Of a DNA stretch of 64,000 bases, positions 47,900-59,075 are shown piece after piece. A model generated the notes under the pieces. The model saw nothing but the letters and a program-made list of their open reading frames with translations, searched no databases and was not told where the DNA came from. This stretch comes from Synaphobranchus kaupii. Lineage: Eukaryota; Chordata; Actinopteri; Anguilliformes; Synaphobranchidae. The translations under genes were made by a program, and so were the position numbers. Location: NCBI GenBank assembly GCA_029718625.1, contig CM056380.1, forward strand, positions 48,844,620-48,908,619. Reading direction: 5' to 3'. How positions within the stretch are numbered: position 1 is the first letter of the stretch; each line of letters begins with the position of its first letter.

Positions 47900-49147
47900 C
47901 TAGCAACGCTACCACTAGCAACACTAGCACTAGCAACGGTACCACTAGCAACACCACTAGCAACGCTACCACTAGCAACACCACTAGCAACACCACTAGC
48001 AACACTACCACTAGCAACACCACTAGCAACGCTACCACTAGCAACACTACCACTAGCAACACTACCACTAGCAACACCACTAGCAACACTACCACTAGCA
48101 ACACCACTAGCAACACTACCACTAGCAACGCTACCACTAGCAACACTACCACTAGCAGCACTACCACTAGCAACACCACTAGCAACACTACCACTAGCAA
48201 CGCTACCATAGCAACACTACCACTAGCAACACTACCACTAGCAACACCACTAGCAACACTACCACTAGCAACGCTACCATAGCAACACTACCACTAGCAA
48301 CACTACCACTAGCAACACCACTAGCAACGCTACCACTAGCAACACCACTAGCAACACTACCACTAGCAACATCACTAGCAACACCACTAGCAACGCTACT
48401 ACTAGCAACGCTACCACTAGCAACACTACCACTAGCAACGCTACCACTAGCAACGCTACCACTAGCAACACTACCACTAGCAACACCACTAGCAACGCTA
48501 CCACTAGCAACGCTACCACTAGCAACACTACCACTAGCAACGCTACCACTAGCAACACTACCACTAGCAACACCACTAGCAACACTACCACTAGCAACGC
48601 TACCACTAGCAACACTACCACTAGCAACACTACCACTAGCAACGCTACCACTAGCAACACTAGCACTAGCAACGGTACCACTAGCAACACCACTAGCAAC
48701 GCTACCACTAGCAACACCACTAGCAACACCACTAGCAACACTACCACTAGCAACACCACTAGCAACGCTACCACTAGCAACACTACCACTAGCAACACTA
48801 CCACTAGCAACACCACTAGCAACACTACCACTAGCAACACCACTAGCAACACTACCACTAGCAACGCTACCACTAGCAACACTACCACTAGCAACACTAC
48901 CACTAGCAACGCTACCACTAGCAACACTACCACTAGCAACACTACCACTAGCAGCACTACCACTAGCAACACTACCACTAGCAACACCACTAGCAACGCT
49001 ACCACTAGCAACACTACCACTAGCAACACTACCACTAGCAACGCTACCACTAGCAACACTACCACTAGCAACACTACCACTAGCAACGCTACCACTAGCA
49101 ACACTAGCACTAGCAACGGTACCACTAGCAACGCTACCACTAGCACT
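47900..49147. repeat. 12/15-bp minisatellite, right part, about 1.25 kb
   Basis: Direct continuation of the array at 36708-41090 beyond the retrotransposon, with the same units. A multi-unit block containing the rare words actagcactagc and aacggtacc occurs near 47925, 48655 and 49100, evidence of block duplication. Confidence 0.97.
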
Positions 49148-49955
49148 AGGTCTTTTTGGATTAGTGAAAGACCTAAACTAAGCTGTTAGTAGTTGTTAGT
49201 GTTAATTAGTAATATAAACAAATAAGTGGAACAACTAGTTTAGTCAGGGGAAATACAGAGAGGACCGAAAACACCCAAAAGCTCCCGAAAAGTGAGACGA
49301 AGACCGGGGAGTGACATAAATACAACTACGTGAACAGAAACTGGAATATAGAATGTAACAGTGAACCCGAACGTAATTAAACTAATAAATAATAAACGTG
49401 AGTACAGAAAAATAAATGAAAACAATAATTAACAAATAATAATGAAAAATAATAAACAACAAGGAACAGAAATAACAAACGCAAACAGACAAGACTCAGA
49501 ATCCTAACAGTTTACTCGCCCGTTTATCTGCGGGTTGCTTTTATTTTTCCTCCTTCCCAGTCTCCCCCTAATTTTGCTCTCTTGTCTGAGAGTGGGAGCC
49601 TGTTTGTTTTTTCTCCTTTTTTCCTTCCTTTTTTATGGAGTGTTTCTCCGTTCTAGTGGTCTCTCTTAGGGAGACTTTAAGATTCCTTATATTATAATAT
49701 GAGCCTAGGGACACCAAAATTGTCAAAAACATTTAAAATATGAAGATATATATATATATATATATATACATATATTATAGACCGCGATGAGTTTTTGAAT
49801 GAGTGACATGTTTTTCAGGGAGAAGTTGTAAAGGCCCATCTGCCCTGCTGATGCTTTGATGCTCATCTTTCATACTAAAGAAAAAACAGACCAGGCTGAT
49901 AGCAAGTGTGCAATGAGCACAATGGACTTGGGTGATGCCATCACTTTTATAAGCT
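49148..49955. other. Unassigned AT-rich segment
   Basis: Holds A-rich then T-rich stretches (49200-49640) and a (TA)n run at 49747-49768. No exon of rab3 or transposon terminus recognised. Confidence 0.45.
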
Positions 49956-50708
49956 CCTGGGGTCTACTTATTCCCCTGGGGTCTACTGTATGCCCCCCGG
50001 AGTCTACTGTATGTCCCTGGGGTCTACTGTATGTCCGGGAGGTATACTGTATATCCCTGGGGCCTACTGTATGCCCCCCGGGGTCTACTGTATATTCCCC
50101 TGGGGTCTACTGTATGTCCCTGGGGTCTACTGTATATTCCCCTGGGGTCTACTGTATGCCCCCCAGAGTCTACTGTATGTCCCTGGGGTCTACTGTATAT
50201 TCCCCCGGAGTCTACTGTATGTCCCTGGGGTCTACTGTATGTCCGTGGGGCCTACTTTATGCCCCTCGGGGTCTACTGTATGTCCCTGGGGTATACTGTA
50301 TATCCCTGGGTCCTACTGTATAATCCCCTGTGGTCTACCGTATGCCCCCCGGGGTCTACTGTATGTCCCTGGGGTCAACTGTATATTCCCCTGGGGTCTA
50401 CTGTATGCCCCCCGGAGTCTACTGTATGTCCCTGGGGTCTACTGTATGTCCGGGAGGTATACTGTATATCCCTGGGGCCTACTGTATGCCGCCCGGGGTC
50501 TACTGTATATTCCCCTGGGGTCTACTGTATGTCCCTGGGGTCTACTGTATAGTCCCCTGGGGTCTACTGTATGCCCCCCGGAGTCTACTGTATGTCCCTG
50601 GGGTCTACTGTATGTCCCTGGGGTATACTGTATATTCCCCTGCGGTCTACTGTATGTCCCTGGGGTCTACTGTATGCCTCTGGGGTCTACTGTATGTCCC
50701 TGGGGTGT
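49956..50708. repeat. About 20-bp minisatellite directly before a rab3 exon
   Basis: Units of the form ggtctactgtatgtccctgg, in three flavours of 20-21 bases: tgtccctgg, tattcccctgg and tgccccccgg. The order of flavours from about 49985 is repeated from about 50399, a higher-order repeat of about 414 bases. The array ends 58 bases before the exon at 50767. Open frames through it (VYCMSLGSTV repeats) are artefacts. Confidence 0.93.
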
Positions 50709-50766
50709 ATAATGTATTTTGAATGTTTTTGTTCTGTTTCCATTTTTGAAATATATTTTTGTGCAG

Positions 50767-50885
50767 GATACAGCGGGGCAGGAGCGCTACAGGACCATTA
50801 CAACGGCGTACTATCGCGGTGCCATGGGCTTCATCCTCATGTATGACATCACCAACGAAGAGTCCTTCGGTGCAGTGCAGGACTG
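50767..50885 (+). CDS. rab3c: Rab3 small GTPase, exon with switch II (G3) region
   Basis: The acceptor tttttgtgcag and donor tg|gtgagt bound 119 bases encoding [20 protein letters not shown] and on to ESFGAVQDW, with the final Trp codon split. DTAGQE is the G3/switch II motif, where Gln positions the water for GTP hydrolysis. The [16 protein letters not shown] stretch is the Rab-family signature. Rab3 proteins sit on secretory and synaptic vesicles and regulate exocytosis through effectors such as RIM and rabphilin. This exon cannot distinguish paralogues; the terminal exon can. The first coding exons (P-loop, switch I) are not found in the window. Confidence 0.93.
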
Positions 50886-50916
50886 GTGAGTACCTAAGTA
50901 TTGATGAATAAAAGTG

Positions 50917-51411
50917 TAATGGCCGGGCCAGACCACACCGGAAATAGGTAATCCTTTGGTAATGGCCGGGCCAGACCACACCGGAAATAGGTAATCCTTT
51001 GGTAATGGCCGGGCCAGACCACACCGGAAATAGGTAATCCTTTGGTAATGGCCGGGCCATACCACACCGGAAATAGGTAATCCTTTGGTAATGGCCGGGC
51101 CATACCACACCGGAAATAGGTAATCCTTTGGTAATGGCCGGGCCAGACCACACCGGAAATAGGTAATCCTTTGGTAATGGCCAGGCCAGACCACACCGGA
51201 AATAGGTAATCCTTTGGTAATGGCCGGGCCAGACCACACCGGAAATAGGTAATCCTTTGGTAATGGCCGGGCCATACCACACCGGAAATAGGTAATCCTT
51301 TGGTAATGGCCAGGCCAGACCACACCGGAAATAGGTAATCCTTTGGTAATGGCCGGGCCATACCACACCGGAAATAGGTAATCCTTTGGTAATGGCCAGG
51401 CCAGACCACAC
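50917..51411. repeat. 43-bp minisatellite, 11.5 copies, 31 bases after a rab3 donor
   Basis: The unit is taatggccgggccagaccac plus accggaaataggtaatccttt and gg, with a spacing of exactly 43. Variants are ggccag/ggccat and ccggg/ccagg. Since 43 is not a multiple of three, long open frames on the minus strand rotate through three peptides and are artefacts. Confidence 0.95.
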
Positions 51412-51499
51412 CTAAAAACTTGTAATGTATATGATTTGTTCACAGTCTCAATTGTATAGGCCTTTTGTTTGTTTCATGTAATCAGTGATAATCACCATT

Positions 51500-52055
51500 A
51501 GCAACATTGTAGGCTAAGCCATTTTTTTTTAGCTTCGACTATCACACCAGCATTGTCCAACTTTCCCAGCAGTGGCCACTTCCTTGTTATGACATCCTCC
51601 ACCATAACCTCCAACTCTTGCTTTGAGAAATTGGGCAACTGGCTTTTCTTATTTTCCATTTTCATTACCTAACAATTGAGCAACAAACACGTAAACTAAG
51701 TAGCTACAAGGCGAAGTTTAATAAAAACCATTTTTCTTATAAAAATAATTTATTTATTTTTTTAATTTGTGTCGTGAACGGATTAAACCATTCACACAAA
51801 CTACTACAGAAAAATGTTTTTAATGACCTAAAATATTTTTTCAATCTAGCCTATGTCTGTATTTAGTGGGCCATAATGATAATAAAAATAAGATGATGGT
51901 TAAGCAGTTTGTAATTGGTTAAAATTAAGAAGTTTGTAGGATAATGGTCATTTCTTAAGAAAATGTTAAAGAATTGCGTTTGAGAACATTCTTAGGAACT
52001 TCCTAAATCCTAGATCCTATGTGTTTTCTTAAGAAGATTTTTGTGAATCCGGCCC
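51500..52055 (-). mobile_element. Harbinger-like relic with a Myb-like DNA-binding ORF fragment
   Basis: On the minus strand an ATG at 51659-51657 opens about 49 codons beginning MENKKSQLPNFSKQELEVMV and ending near EAKKKW. This resembles the start of the Myb/NAIF1-like DNA-binding protein that accompanies PIF/Harbinger transposases. Upstream on that strand, near 52055, the sequence ggggccggattcacaaaaat followed by cttcttaag looks like a Harbinger-type terminus. The ORF stops shortly after the KKW and no opposite terminus is seen, so the copy is truncated. Confidence 0.55.
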
Positions 52056-52360
52056 CAGAAAGCCTAATATTTGTACTTTACAGTTTATAAAAACAGTTCC
52101 CTGAAATTACAACAATGCATCATATGAACACTGTATACAAACAACATGAGGTTAACAAATGTTAATTTACTTTAACTTGAAGCACATCGGCATCTTAGCT
52201 TGGAGCTAAGCATCTTGCTGAAGCTAGCAGAATTCAGCAGTGTGTGTGTGCGCACGTGTGCTTGCGTGTGTGAGTGCATGCGTGTGAGTGTGTGTGTGCG
52301 TGAGTGTATTTGTGTGTATGTGTGCGTGCGTGCGTGTGTGCGCAAGTGTGTGTGTGTGTA
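52056..52360. other. Spacer with (GT)n microsatellite
   Basis: Short unique piece, then an interrupted GT/GCGT tract at 52240-52360 that ends where the LINE tail begins. Confidence 0.6.
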
Positions 52361-53183
52361 CATTACATTACATTACATTACATTTATTTAGCAGACGCTT
52401 TTATCCAAAGCGACGTACAGTAAGTGCGTACAGAGACATCATCATCATTACAGAACAGACAAGGCAAAGCACATCCTTTGCATAATGTAGCAGCTATCCC
52501 TAGCAATGAACGTTGACTGTAGTTCACAGTAAGCTGTGGGCAAATCAGCAACACCACACTTTCATTCCAAATACTATTATAAACTATACTATTATAAACC
52601 ATTCCAAATACTATTATAAACTATGCTATTATAAACCATTCCAAATACTATTATAAACTATACTATTATAAATCATTCCAAATACCATTATAAACTATGC
52701 TATTATAAACCATTCCAAATACTATTATAAACTATAATAAACAGACAGGAAAACACAGGGAACAGGGAACTGATATTCCTAGGTGAGGATATCAGTCAAG
52801 GTGGAGTCTGAAGAGGTGTGTCTTCAGGCCTCGACGGAATGCAGGCAGGGTTGGAGTAGAACGTAGGGGAATGGGAAGTTCATTCCACCACTGAGGTGTT
52901 AATGTGGAAAAACTCCGCAGTCGGGACAAGCGAGAGCCTTTGACACGGAGGGGGGGAAGTGCCAGTCGCCCTGCTGTAGAAGAGCGAAGTGGTCGAGCAG
53001 GAACATAGTTCTGGATTAAGTCCTGCAGGTAGGCGGGGCCTGTCCTATTTGCTGCAGTGTAGGCCAGGGTCAGAACTTTGAACCTGATCCTGGCTGCAAC
53101 TGGCAGCCAGTGGAGAGACCTCAGCAGGGGGGTTACGTGGGAAAATTTCGGGAGGTTGAACACAAGCCGGGCAGCTGCATTCT
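52361..53183 (-). mobile_element. 5'-truncated LINE with reverse-transcriptase ORF C-terminus and (TGTAA)n tail
   Basis: On the minus strand a frame from about 53183 to a stop at 52792 reads NAAARLVFNLPKFSHVTPLL, then SLHWLPVAARIRFK, AYLQDLI-type sequence and WWNELPIPLR to KTHLFRLHL. This is the C-terminal region shared by many fish CR1/L2-type LINE polyproteins. About 400 bases of 3' UTR follow, including a 37-bp tandem repeat and tggataaaagcgtctgc. The copy ends in (tgtaa)n at 52361-52383. It is cut off at the 5' end exactly at a GT microsatellite. Confidence 0.8.
52562..52738. repeat. 37-bp tandem repeat within the LINE 3' UTR
   Basis: Units of ccattccaaatactattata plus aactatactattataaa, about 4.5 copies with single-base differences. 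Confidence 0.85.
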
Positions 53184-53305
53184 GTGTATGTGCGCATGTG
53201 TGCGTGTGTGTGTGTGTGTGCGTGTGTGTATGTGTGCATGCTTGTGTGTGTGTGTATGTGTGTGTGTGCGTATGCGTGCGAGTGTGTGTGTGCATGCGCA
53301 CGTGT
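53184..53305. repeat. (GT)n microsatellite at the LINE 5' boundary
   Basis: GT with gcgt and gtat interruptions; begins directly at the truncated LINE end. Confidence 0.9.
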
Positions 53306-53965
53306 AGTTTCACCTAAAACAGAAGGGAGTAAAGTATTTCAGTGTAAGTGTTGCATTAGTGTACATATTTTTTAATCAGCTGCTGCTAAAACAATAAAAT
53401 AATCTAAATTAACTGGGCATGAGGGTTACAATGGAGAGGGTAGATGAGTGTTCATTTCACACTCTCTGTTCATTTACACTCCATTACTGTTATAAACAAC
53501 AGACTTACTCACCGTTTACTGTGAGAAAACTGAGTTGGCAAAGCAGTACAGAAATGCCTACATTTAATAAAGTAGTCCATCCTGGAGGATGTTCCTGTGC
53601 TGCTTTGCCCGCTTGGTTTCATGCCCACACTGCTCAGAGAATACTTTACACCAGCATTCAGAACTGTCTGTACTGCAAAAATGTATAAAATAATGTTATA
53701 CATAATAGATACTATTCATAATCAACTATTATTATGATTGTGAATGGCAGTGCATATAAATACCTGTTTAAAGGAATATTAACTGACTGGACATTGGCTG
53801 GCGCATGAAAGTTTCAAGCTTTTGCCAAATGTTGTGGTAAAGTTTGGGTTCAGATCTGGATCAAATACATATTTGAATATCATATCTGTTTTTTCCTTCA
53901 TAAATCATTTATTGGGGGTAATTTTTTGTGACTGCTGAACTCACAACATAACCAATTCATAAACC
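53306..53965. other. Rab3 intron, unique AT-rich sequence
   Basis: No exon, repeat or transposon end recognised. Confidence 0.5.
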
Positions 53966-54220
<255 letters not shown>

Positions 54221-54234
54221 TTGTTCACTCCCAG

Positions 54235-54359
54235 GTCGACCCAGATTAAGACGTACTCTTGGGACAACGCGCAGGTGATCCTGGCTGGGAATAAGAGTGA
54301 CATGCAGGAGGAGAGAGTGGTGTCTGTGGAGAACGGGCGTCTCCTTGCAGAGCAGCTGG
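54235..54359 (+). CDS. rab3c: Rab3 small GTPase, exon with G4 motif
   Basis: The acceptor cactcccag and donor g|gtgaga bound 125 bases that complete the split Trp codon and encode [15 protein letters not shown] through [13 protein letters not shown] to LLAEQLG. NKSD is the G4 guanine-recognition motif. Mammalian Rab3 proteins have NKCD there, and a preceding Val is Ala here; both changes are conservative with respect to the invariant N, K and [15 protein letters not shown] is diagnostic of the Rab3 group. The next exon joins by a split Gly codon. Confidence 0.95.
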
Positions 54360-54361
54360 GT

Positions 54362-54447
54362 GAGAAAAGAGGGGTGTCCCCTCACCCGGTCCTGCAGTGA
54401 AACAGGGGTGTCCCCTCACCCAGTCCTGCAGTGAAACAGGGGTGTCA
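54362..54447. repeat. 34-bp direct repeat, 2.4 copies, just after a rab3 donor
   Basis: aggggtgtcccctcaccc, then rgtcctgcagtgaaac, repeats at about 54370, 54404 and partly 54438. The first copy starts within ten bases of the exon end. Confidence 0.85.
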
Positions 54448-55033
54448 TGAGCTCTGAAAATGACCTTGGAAAAAATGCTCTTCTCCCAGATTAACTGGAT
54501 TACAGATAAGCATATAATTTATGATGCAGTCACATAAATCTTCAAGTTCCACAATAGCAATAAAATAAGTGAAACACACATAGGGTTAGGGTTAGGGTTA
54601 AAGGCAGAGATTCCCAGCCTCATAGCAAACACAGACCAGAATGGGAGGATAATATGGACAAGGATGAATAAGGGAAAACCATAGAGGTCTGGACTACACA
54701 GATTAGGTTAGAAAATATAAGCATTATTCTGTTCATTCAAAATGTTAAAGTGCAATAAAACTTATGTTCCAAAAACCAATGAATAATCGTGTTTAATAAT
54801 CGTGATCTCAATTATTGCCATAATCGTACAGCCCGAGAATGAGGTATGTTTATGGGGGAGCAGCCGCAGTCTTCTCTACAGAGCTTTGCTGTGAATAAAG
54901 TGTACAGAGGGACCATCTCTCTTACATTGCAGAGCTGATAATTAAACACATTTAATTGGCTAACAGCTTCTCCGACACACAGCACTCCTGACAGGCCGAT
55001 CCAGAACAGCACAAGGTGCACCCTAGAGGTGCA
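54448..55033. other. Rab3 intron with a telomere-like run and a hAT-like terminus
   Basis: (gggtta)3 lies at 54583-54600. Near 54785-54836 the words aatcgtgatctcaattattg and ccataatcgtacagccc look like the right end of a fish hAT element (reverse: gggctgtacgattatgg), with no matching left end seen. Confidence 0.45.
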
Positions 55034-55754
55034 GAATAACCACGGCCACAACCGCTCTATAACCGTACAATAAACACTGCCACAACCGCTCTATAACCGC
55101 ACAATAACCACTGCCACAACCGCTCTATAACCGCACAATAACCACTGCCACAACCGCTCTATAACCGCACAATAACCACTGCCACAACCGCTCTATAACC
55201 GCACAATAACCACTGCCACAACCGCTCTATAACCGCACAATAGTCACTGCCACAACCGGTCTATAACCGCACAATAACAACTGCCACAACCGGTCTATAA
55301 CCGCACAATAACCACTGCCACAGCCGGTCTATAACCGCACAATAACCACTGCCACAACTGGTCTATAACTGCACAATAACCACTGCCTAACTGGCCTATA
55401 ACCACACAATAACCACTGCCACAGCCGGTCTATAACCGCACAATAACCACTGCCACAACCGGTCTATAGCCGCACAATAACCACTGCCACAACCGGTCTA
55501 TAACCGCACAATAACCACTGCCACAACCGGTCTATAACTGCACAATAACCACTGCCTAACCGGCCTATAACCGCACAATAACCACTGCCACAACCGGTTT
55601 ATAACCGCACAATAACGACTGCCACAACCTCTCTATAACCGCACAATAACCACTGCCACAGCCGGTCTATAACCGCACAATAACCACTGCCACAACCGGT
55701 CTATAACCGCACAATAACCACTGCCACAACCGGTCTATAACTGCACAATAACCA
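55034..55754. repeat. 34-bp minisatellite, about 21 copies
   Basis: The unit is ccactgccacaaccggtcta plus taaccgcacaataa, with ccgctc/ccggtc variation between halves of the array. Some later copies replace gccacaaccgg by gcctaaccgg; those are the form from which the next array is made. Confidence 0.93.
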
Positions 55755-57062
55755 CTGCCTAACCGGCCTATACACGCTGCCTAACCGGCCTATACACGCT
55801 GCCTAACCGGCCTATACACGCTGCCTAACCGGTCTATACACGCTGCCTAACCGGCCTATACATGCTGCCTAACCGGTCTATACACGCTGCCTAACCGGCC
55901 TATACACGCTGCCTAACCGGCCTATACACGCTGCCTAACCGGCCTATACACGCTGCCTAACCGGCCTATACACGCTGCCTAACCGGCCTATACACGCTGC
56001 CTAACCGGCCTATACAGGCTGCCTAACCGGCCTATACACGCTGCCTAACCGGTCTATACACGCTGCCTAACCGGCCTATACACGCTGCCTAACCGGTCTA
56101 TACACGCTGCCTAACCGGTCTATACACGCTGCCTAACCGGTCTATACACGCTGCCTAACCGGCCTATACACGCTGCCTAACCGGTCTATACACGCTGCCT
56201 AACCGGCCTATACACGCTGCCTAACCGGCCTATACACGCTGCCTAACCGGCCTATACACGCTGCCTAACCGGTCTATACACGCTGCCTAACCGGCCTATA
56301 CACGCTGCCTAACCGGCCTATACACGCTGCCTAACCGGTCTATACACGCTGCCTAACCGGCCTATACACGCTGCCTAACCGGCCTATACACGCTGCCTAA
56401 CCGGCCTATACACGCTGCCTAACCGGTCTATACACGCTGCCTAACCGGCCTATACACGCTGCCTAACCGGCCTATACACGCTGCCTAACCGGCCTATACA
56501 CGCTGCCTAACCGGCCTATACACGCTGCCTAACCGGTCTATACACGCTGCCTAACCGGTCTATACACGCTGCCTAACCGGCCTATACACGCTGCCTAACC
56601 GGCCTATACACGCTGCCTAACCGGTCTATACACGCTGCCTAACCGGTCTATACACGCTGCCTAACCGGTCTATACACGCTGCCTAACCGGTCTATACACG
56701 CTGCCTAACCGGCCTATACACGCTGCCTAACCGGCCTATACACGCTGCCTAACTGGCCTATACACGCTGCCTAACCGGTCTATACACGCTGCCTAACCGG
56801 CCTATACACGCTGCCTAACCGGTCTATACACGCTGCCTAACCGGCCTATACACGCTGCCTAACCGGCCTATACACGCTGCCTAACCGGCCTATACACGCT
56901 GCCTAACCGGCCTATACAGGCTGCCTAACCGGCCTATACACGCTGCCTAACCGGCCTATACACGCTGCCTAACCGGCCTATACAGGCTGCCTAACCGGCC
57001 TATACACGCTGCCTAACCGGCCTATACACGCTGCCTAACCGGCCTATACACGCTGCCTAACC
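55755..57062. repeat. 22-bp minisatellite, about 59 copies, ending 48 bases before the last rab3 exon
   Basis: The unit is ctgcctaaccggcctatacacg with c/t variation (ggcctata/ggtctata) and occasional caggctg. It equals a 34-bp unit of the preceding array (gcctaaccggcctata form) that has lost its ccgcacaataa part. Every copy contains CTAAC, a perfect match to the vertebrate branch-point consensus. Confidence 0.95.
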
Positions 57063-57110
57063 TGTTTTTTGCTTTTGCTCTTTACACTTCTCCCCTCTTC
57101 TTTCTCAAAG

Positions 57111-57301
57111 GGTTCGAGTTCTTTGAGACGAGCGCTAAGGACAACATCAACGTCAAGCAGACCTTCGATCGGCTGGTGGATATCATCTGTGACAAGATGT
57201 CAGAGAGTTTAGAGACTGACCCCGCCGTCACCACGGGAACCCCAAACGCCAGACTAACCGACAATCCCCCTCCCCCACAGCAGCCTAACTGTGGCTGTTA
57301 G
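57111..57301 (+). CDS. rab3c: Rab3 small GTPase, terminal coding exon with prenylated tail
   Basis: A 48-base pyrimidine-rich tract and tctcaaag acceptor precede it. The exon completes a split Gly codon, reads [18 protein letters not shown] (ETSAK is the G5 motif), the last helix, and a variable tail ending QPNCGC and TAG. The terminal CxC is the double geranylgeranylation signal that anchors Rab3 in vesicle membranes. The [29 protein letters not shown] and PPPPQ-PNC words match vertebrate RAB3C better than RAB3A, B or D as I remember them, which is the basis for the symbol. Orthology needs a tree. Confidence 0.95.
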
Positions 57302-57465
57302 TGAAGCCCCTCCCATCCCAGTGAAGCTCCGCCCATCCCAGACAGTCCCAGCCTGATGTGTGCCAATGCCATGATATTCAATTTCCTAGGTATAGTCTTA
57401 CAGATTTTAATTTATTATAATCTGCATATCTTACTTTCACAAATAAAATATTCTGATGTCCCATT
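57302..57465 (+). promoter_or_regulatory. Rab3 3' UTR start with polyadenylation signal
   Basis: aataaa lies at 57442-57447, 141 bases after the stop codon, followed by a GT-containing stretch. A duplicated agtgaagc-ccccccatcccag-like phrase follows the stop (57300-57345). Longer 3' UTR forms are possible. Confidence 0.6.
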
Positions 57466-57576
57466 GCCTAGTACAGGTTTCTGCAGGTGTGTTTTTCCTT
57501 TGTTTTAATGTAGCATTGTGGGAAGAATCCTGTACTTAGCCTGCCCAACCCGTTAGCAGTCCGCATTAGTCTTATT

Positions 57577-57731
57577 TTAGTGCTTGGTACCTGCACTGTT
57601 TTTGGTAGGTGTGCAGGTAGGAAGGTTTAGTGCTTGGTACCTGTGCTGTTTTTCGTAGTTGTGCAGGTAGGAAGCTTTAGTGCTTGGTACCTGTGCTGTT
57701 TTTGGTAGGCGTGCAGGTAGGAAGGTTTAGT
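57577..57731. repeat. 50-bp tandem repeat, about 3 copies
   Basis: Units of tttagtgcttggtacctgtg plus ctgtttttggtaggtgtgca and ggtaggaagg, with few differences. Lies downstream of the rab3 poly(A) signal. Confidence 0.9.
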
Positions 57732-58714
57732 GCATGAGTTTGCTTGCCTTCCCATCGTCATGGGCGACGGCTCATTAGTACAGGTGAGCTGGGACTCCTC
57801 CCCCTTTCCGGCCGTGGTGCAGAGAGGGGGCAAACACACGCAGGTACCCCTTACACTGCATCCTAATATACCCCCTCCCCTCACCCCCAATTTAATTCAG
57901 CAAATCAACATGTCATCTGGCCATCAAAAAACAGGATACAAGTGCAACACCACCCACAATGCTCTGGGGTACACCTGCAGAAAAATGTGGATCAATTCAC
58001 TAAGCTCCTCGGAGGAAAAGACAGGACTTTACTTTATTTATGATTCAACCACCCCCTGCTATTCAATTTACCCACAGTGTGCTTTCTCCTGAATTTATGG
58101 AAATAGTGCTTCTTCAAGCCTTGCACAAAATCAGAGTTCTGTGCTGACAGATTAACAACAACAAAAATATCTTCAGAAACAAAAACACCAAGGACTGACT
58201 GCATTTGTGGCTTGATTGAATAGACTCTTATGGTATGATTATGATATGTTTAAATGGTTCTGTGTGTAGCACACACTTGCACATGTTCTGGCCTTACAGA
58301 GTGTAGTTGTACAAAAGGCTGTTTGAAATGGAAATGTGTCGGTACATCACCCATGTGCAAAGCTGTGGACTGCTGTGTGATAGAAATTCAGAATTTATTC
58401 AACATCAACATCAATATTTTAGCAGTTTCTGGAAATTTTGCTACAATTGCCAATCATGTCATAGCTGTTCTTATGGATCACAGATTGGCATTAATGTTAT
58501 AATCAGTTTAGTTTTACAAGTTTAATCTATTTTTGAAATACATACATAATTCATGTTGGATTTGCGAGAATGCCCAATAGGAAATATTCTAAATATTGTA
58601 TAGATATGTTGTGACTATAAGATGGCTTTGCTCTGGCTGACTAATGGGGTTGAACTGTCCTGTTTGATATATTGTGTGAGGAATATTTTGTGCGTATGTC
58701 TGTTTGCTTTTTAG
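57732..58714. other. 3' flank, no gene recognised
   Basis: Unique-looking; open frames here lack any recognisable domain or splice context. Confidence 0.45.
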
Positions 58715-58959
58715 TCAAGGTGTCCATGTGTGTGTGATTGTGTGGGTGTGTGTGAGAGAGAGAGAGAGTGTGTGTGTGTTTATGAGAGAGAGTGTGAGTT
58801 GTGAGTGTGTATGCGTGCGAGTGTGTGTGTGTGTGTGTGTGTGTGTGAGGGGGAGAGAGTATGTGCATTTGTTTGAGTGATTGAGCTTGTGTGTGAGACT
58901 AAATGTTTGAGTGAGAGATGTGTGGGTGTACGTGCGTGTGTGACAGAGAGAGTGCATGT

Positions 58960-58992
<33 letters not shown>

Positions 58993-59024
58993 TGTGTGCT
59001 TATGAGAGAGAGTGTGAGTTGTGA

Positions 59025-59055
<31 letters not shown>

Positions 59056-59075
59056 TGCATGTGTTTATGTGAGTG
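58715..59075. repeat. Compound (GT)n/(GA)n microsatellite
   Basis: Alternating blocks of gtgt and gagaga, with a gagagagagtgtgagttgtg phrase duplicated near 58785 and 59005. Confidence 0.9.

Noticed and set aside
49856..50722. Several frames of 130-240 codons rich in YCMSLGSTV words
   Set aside because: Products of the 20-bp minisatellite; each frame gives the same periodic peptide.
50647..51443. Long minus-strand frames of 170-254 codons
   Set aside because: They run through the 43-bp repeat and over the antisense of a rab3c exon; periodic peptide content shows they are shadows.
57730..58092. 120-codon + strand frame downstream of rab3c
   Set aside because: No recognisable domain, no homology-like motif, composition as in the surrounding non-coding sequence.
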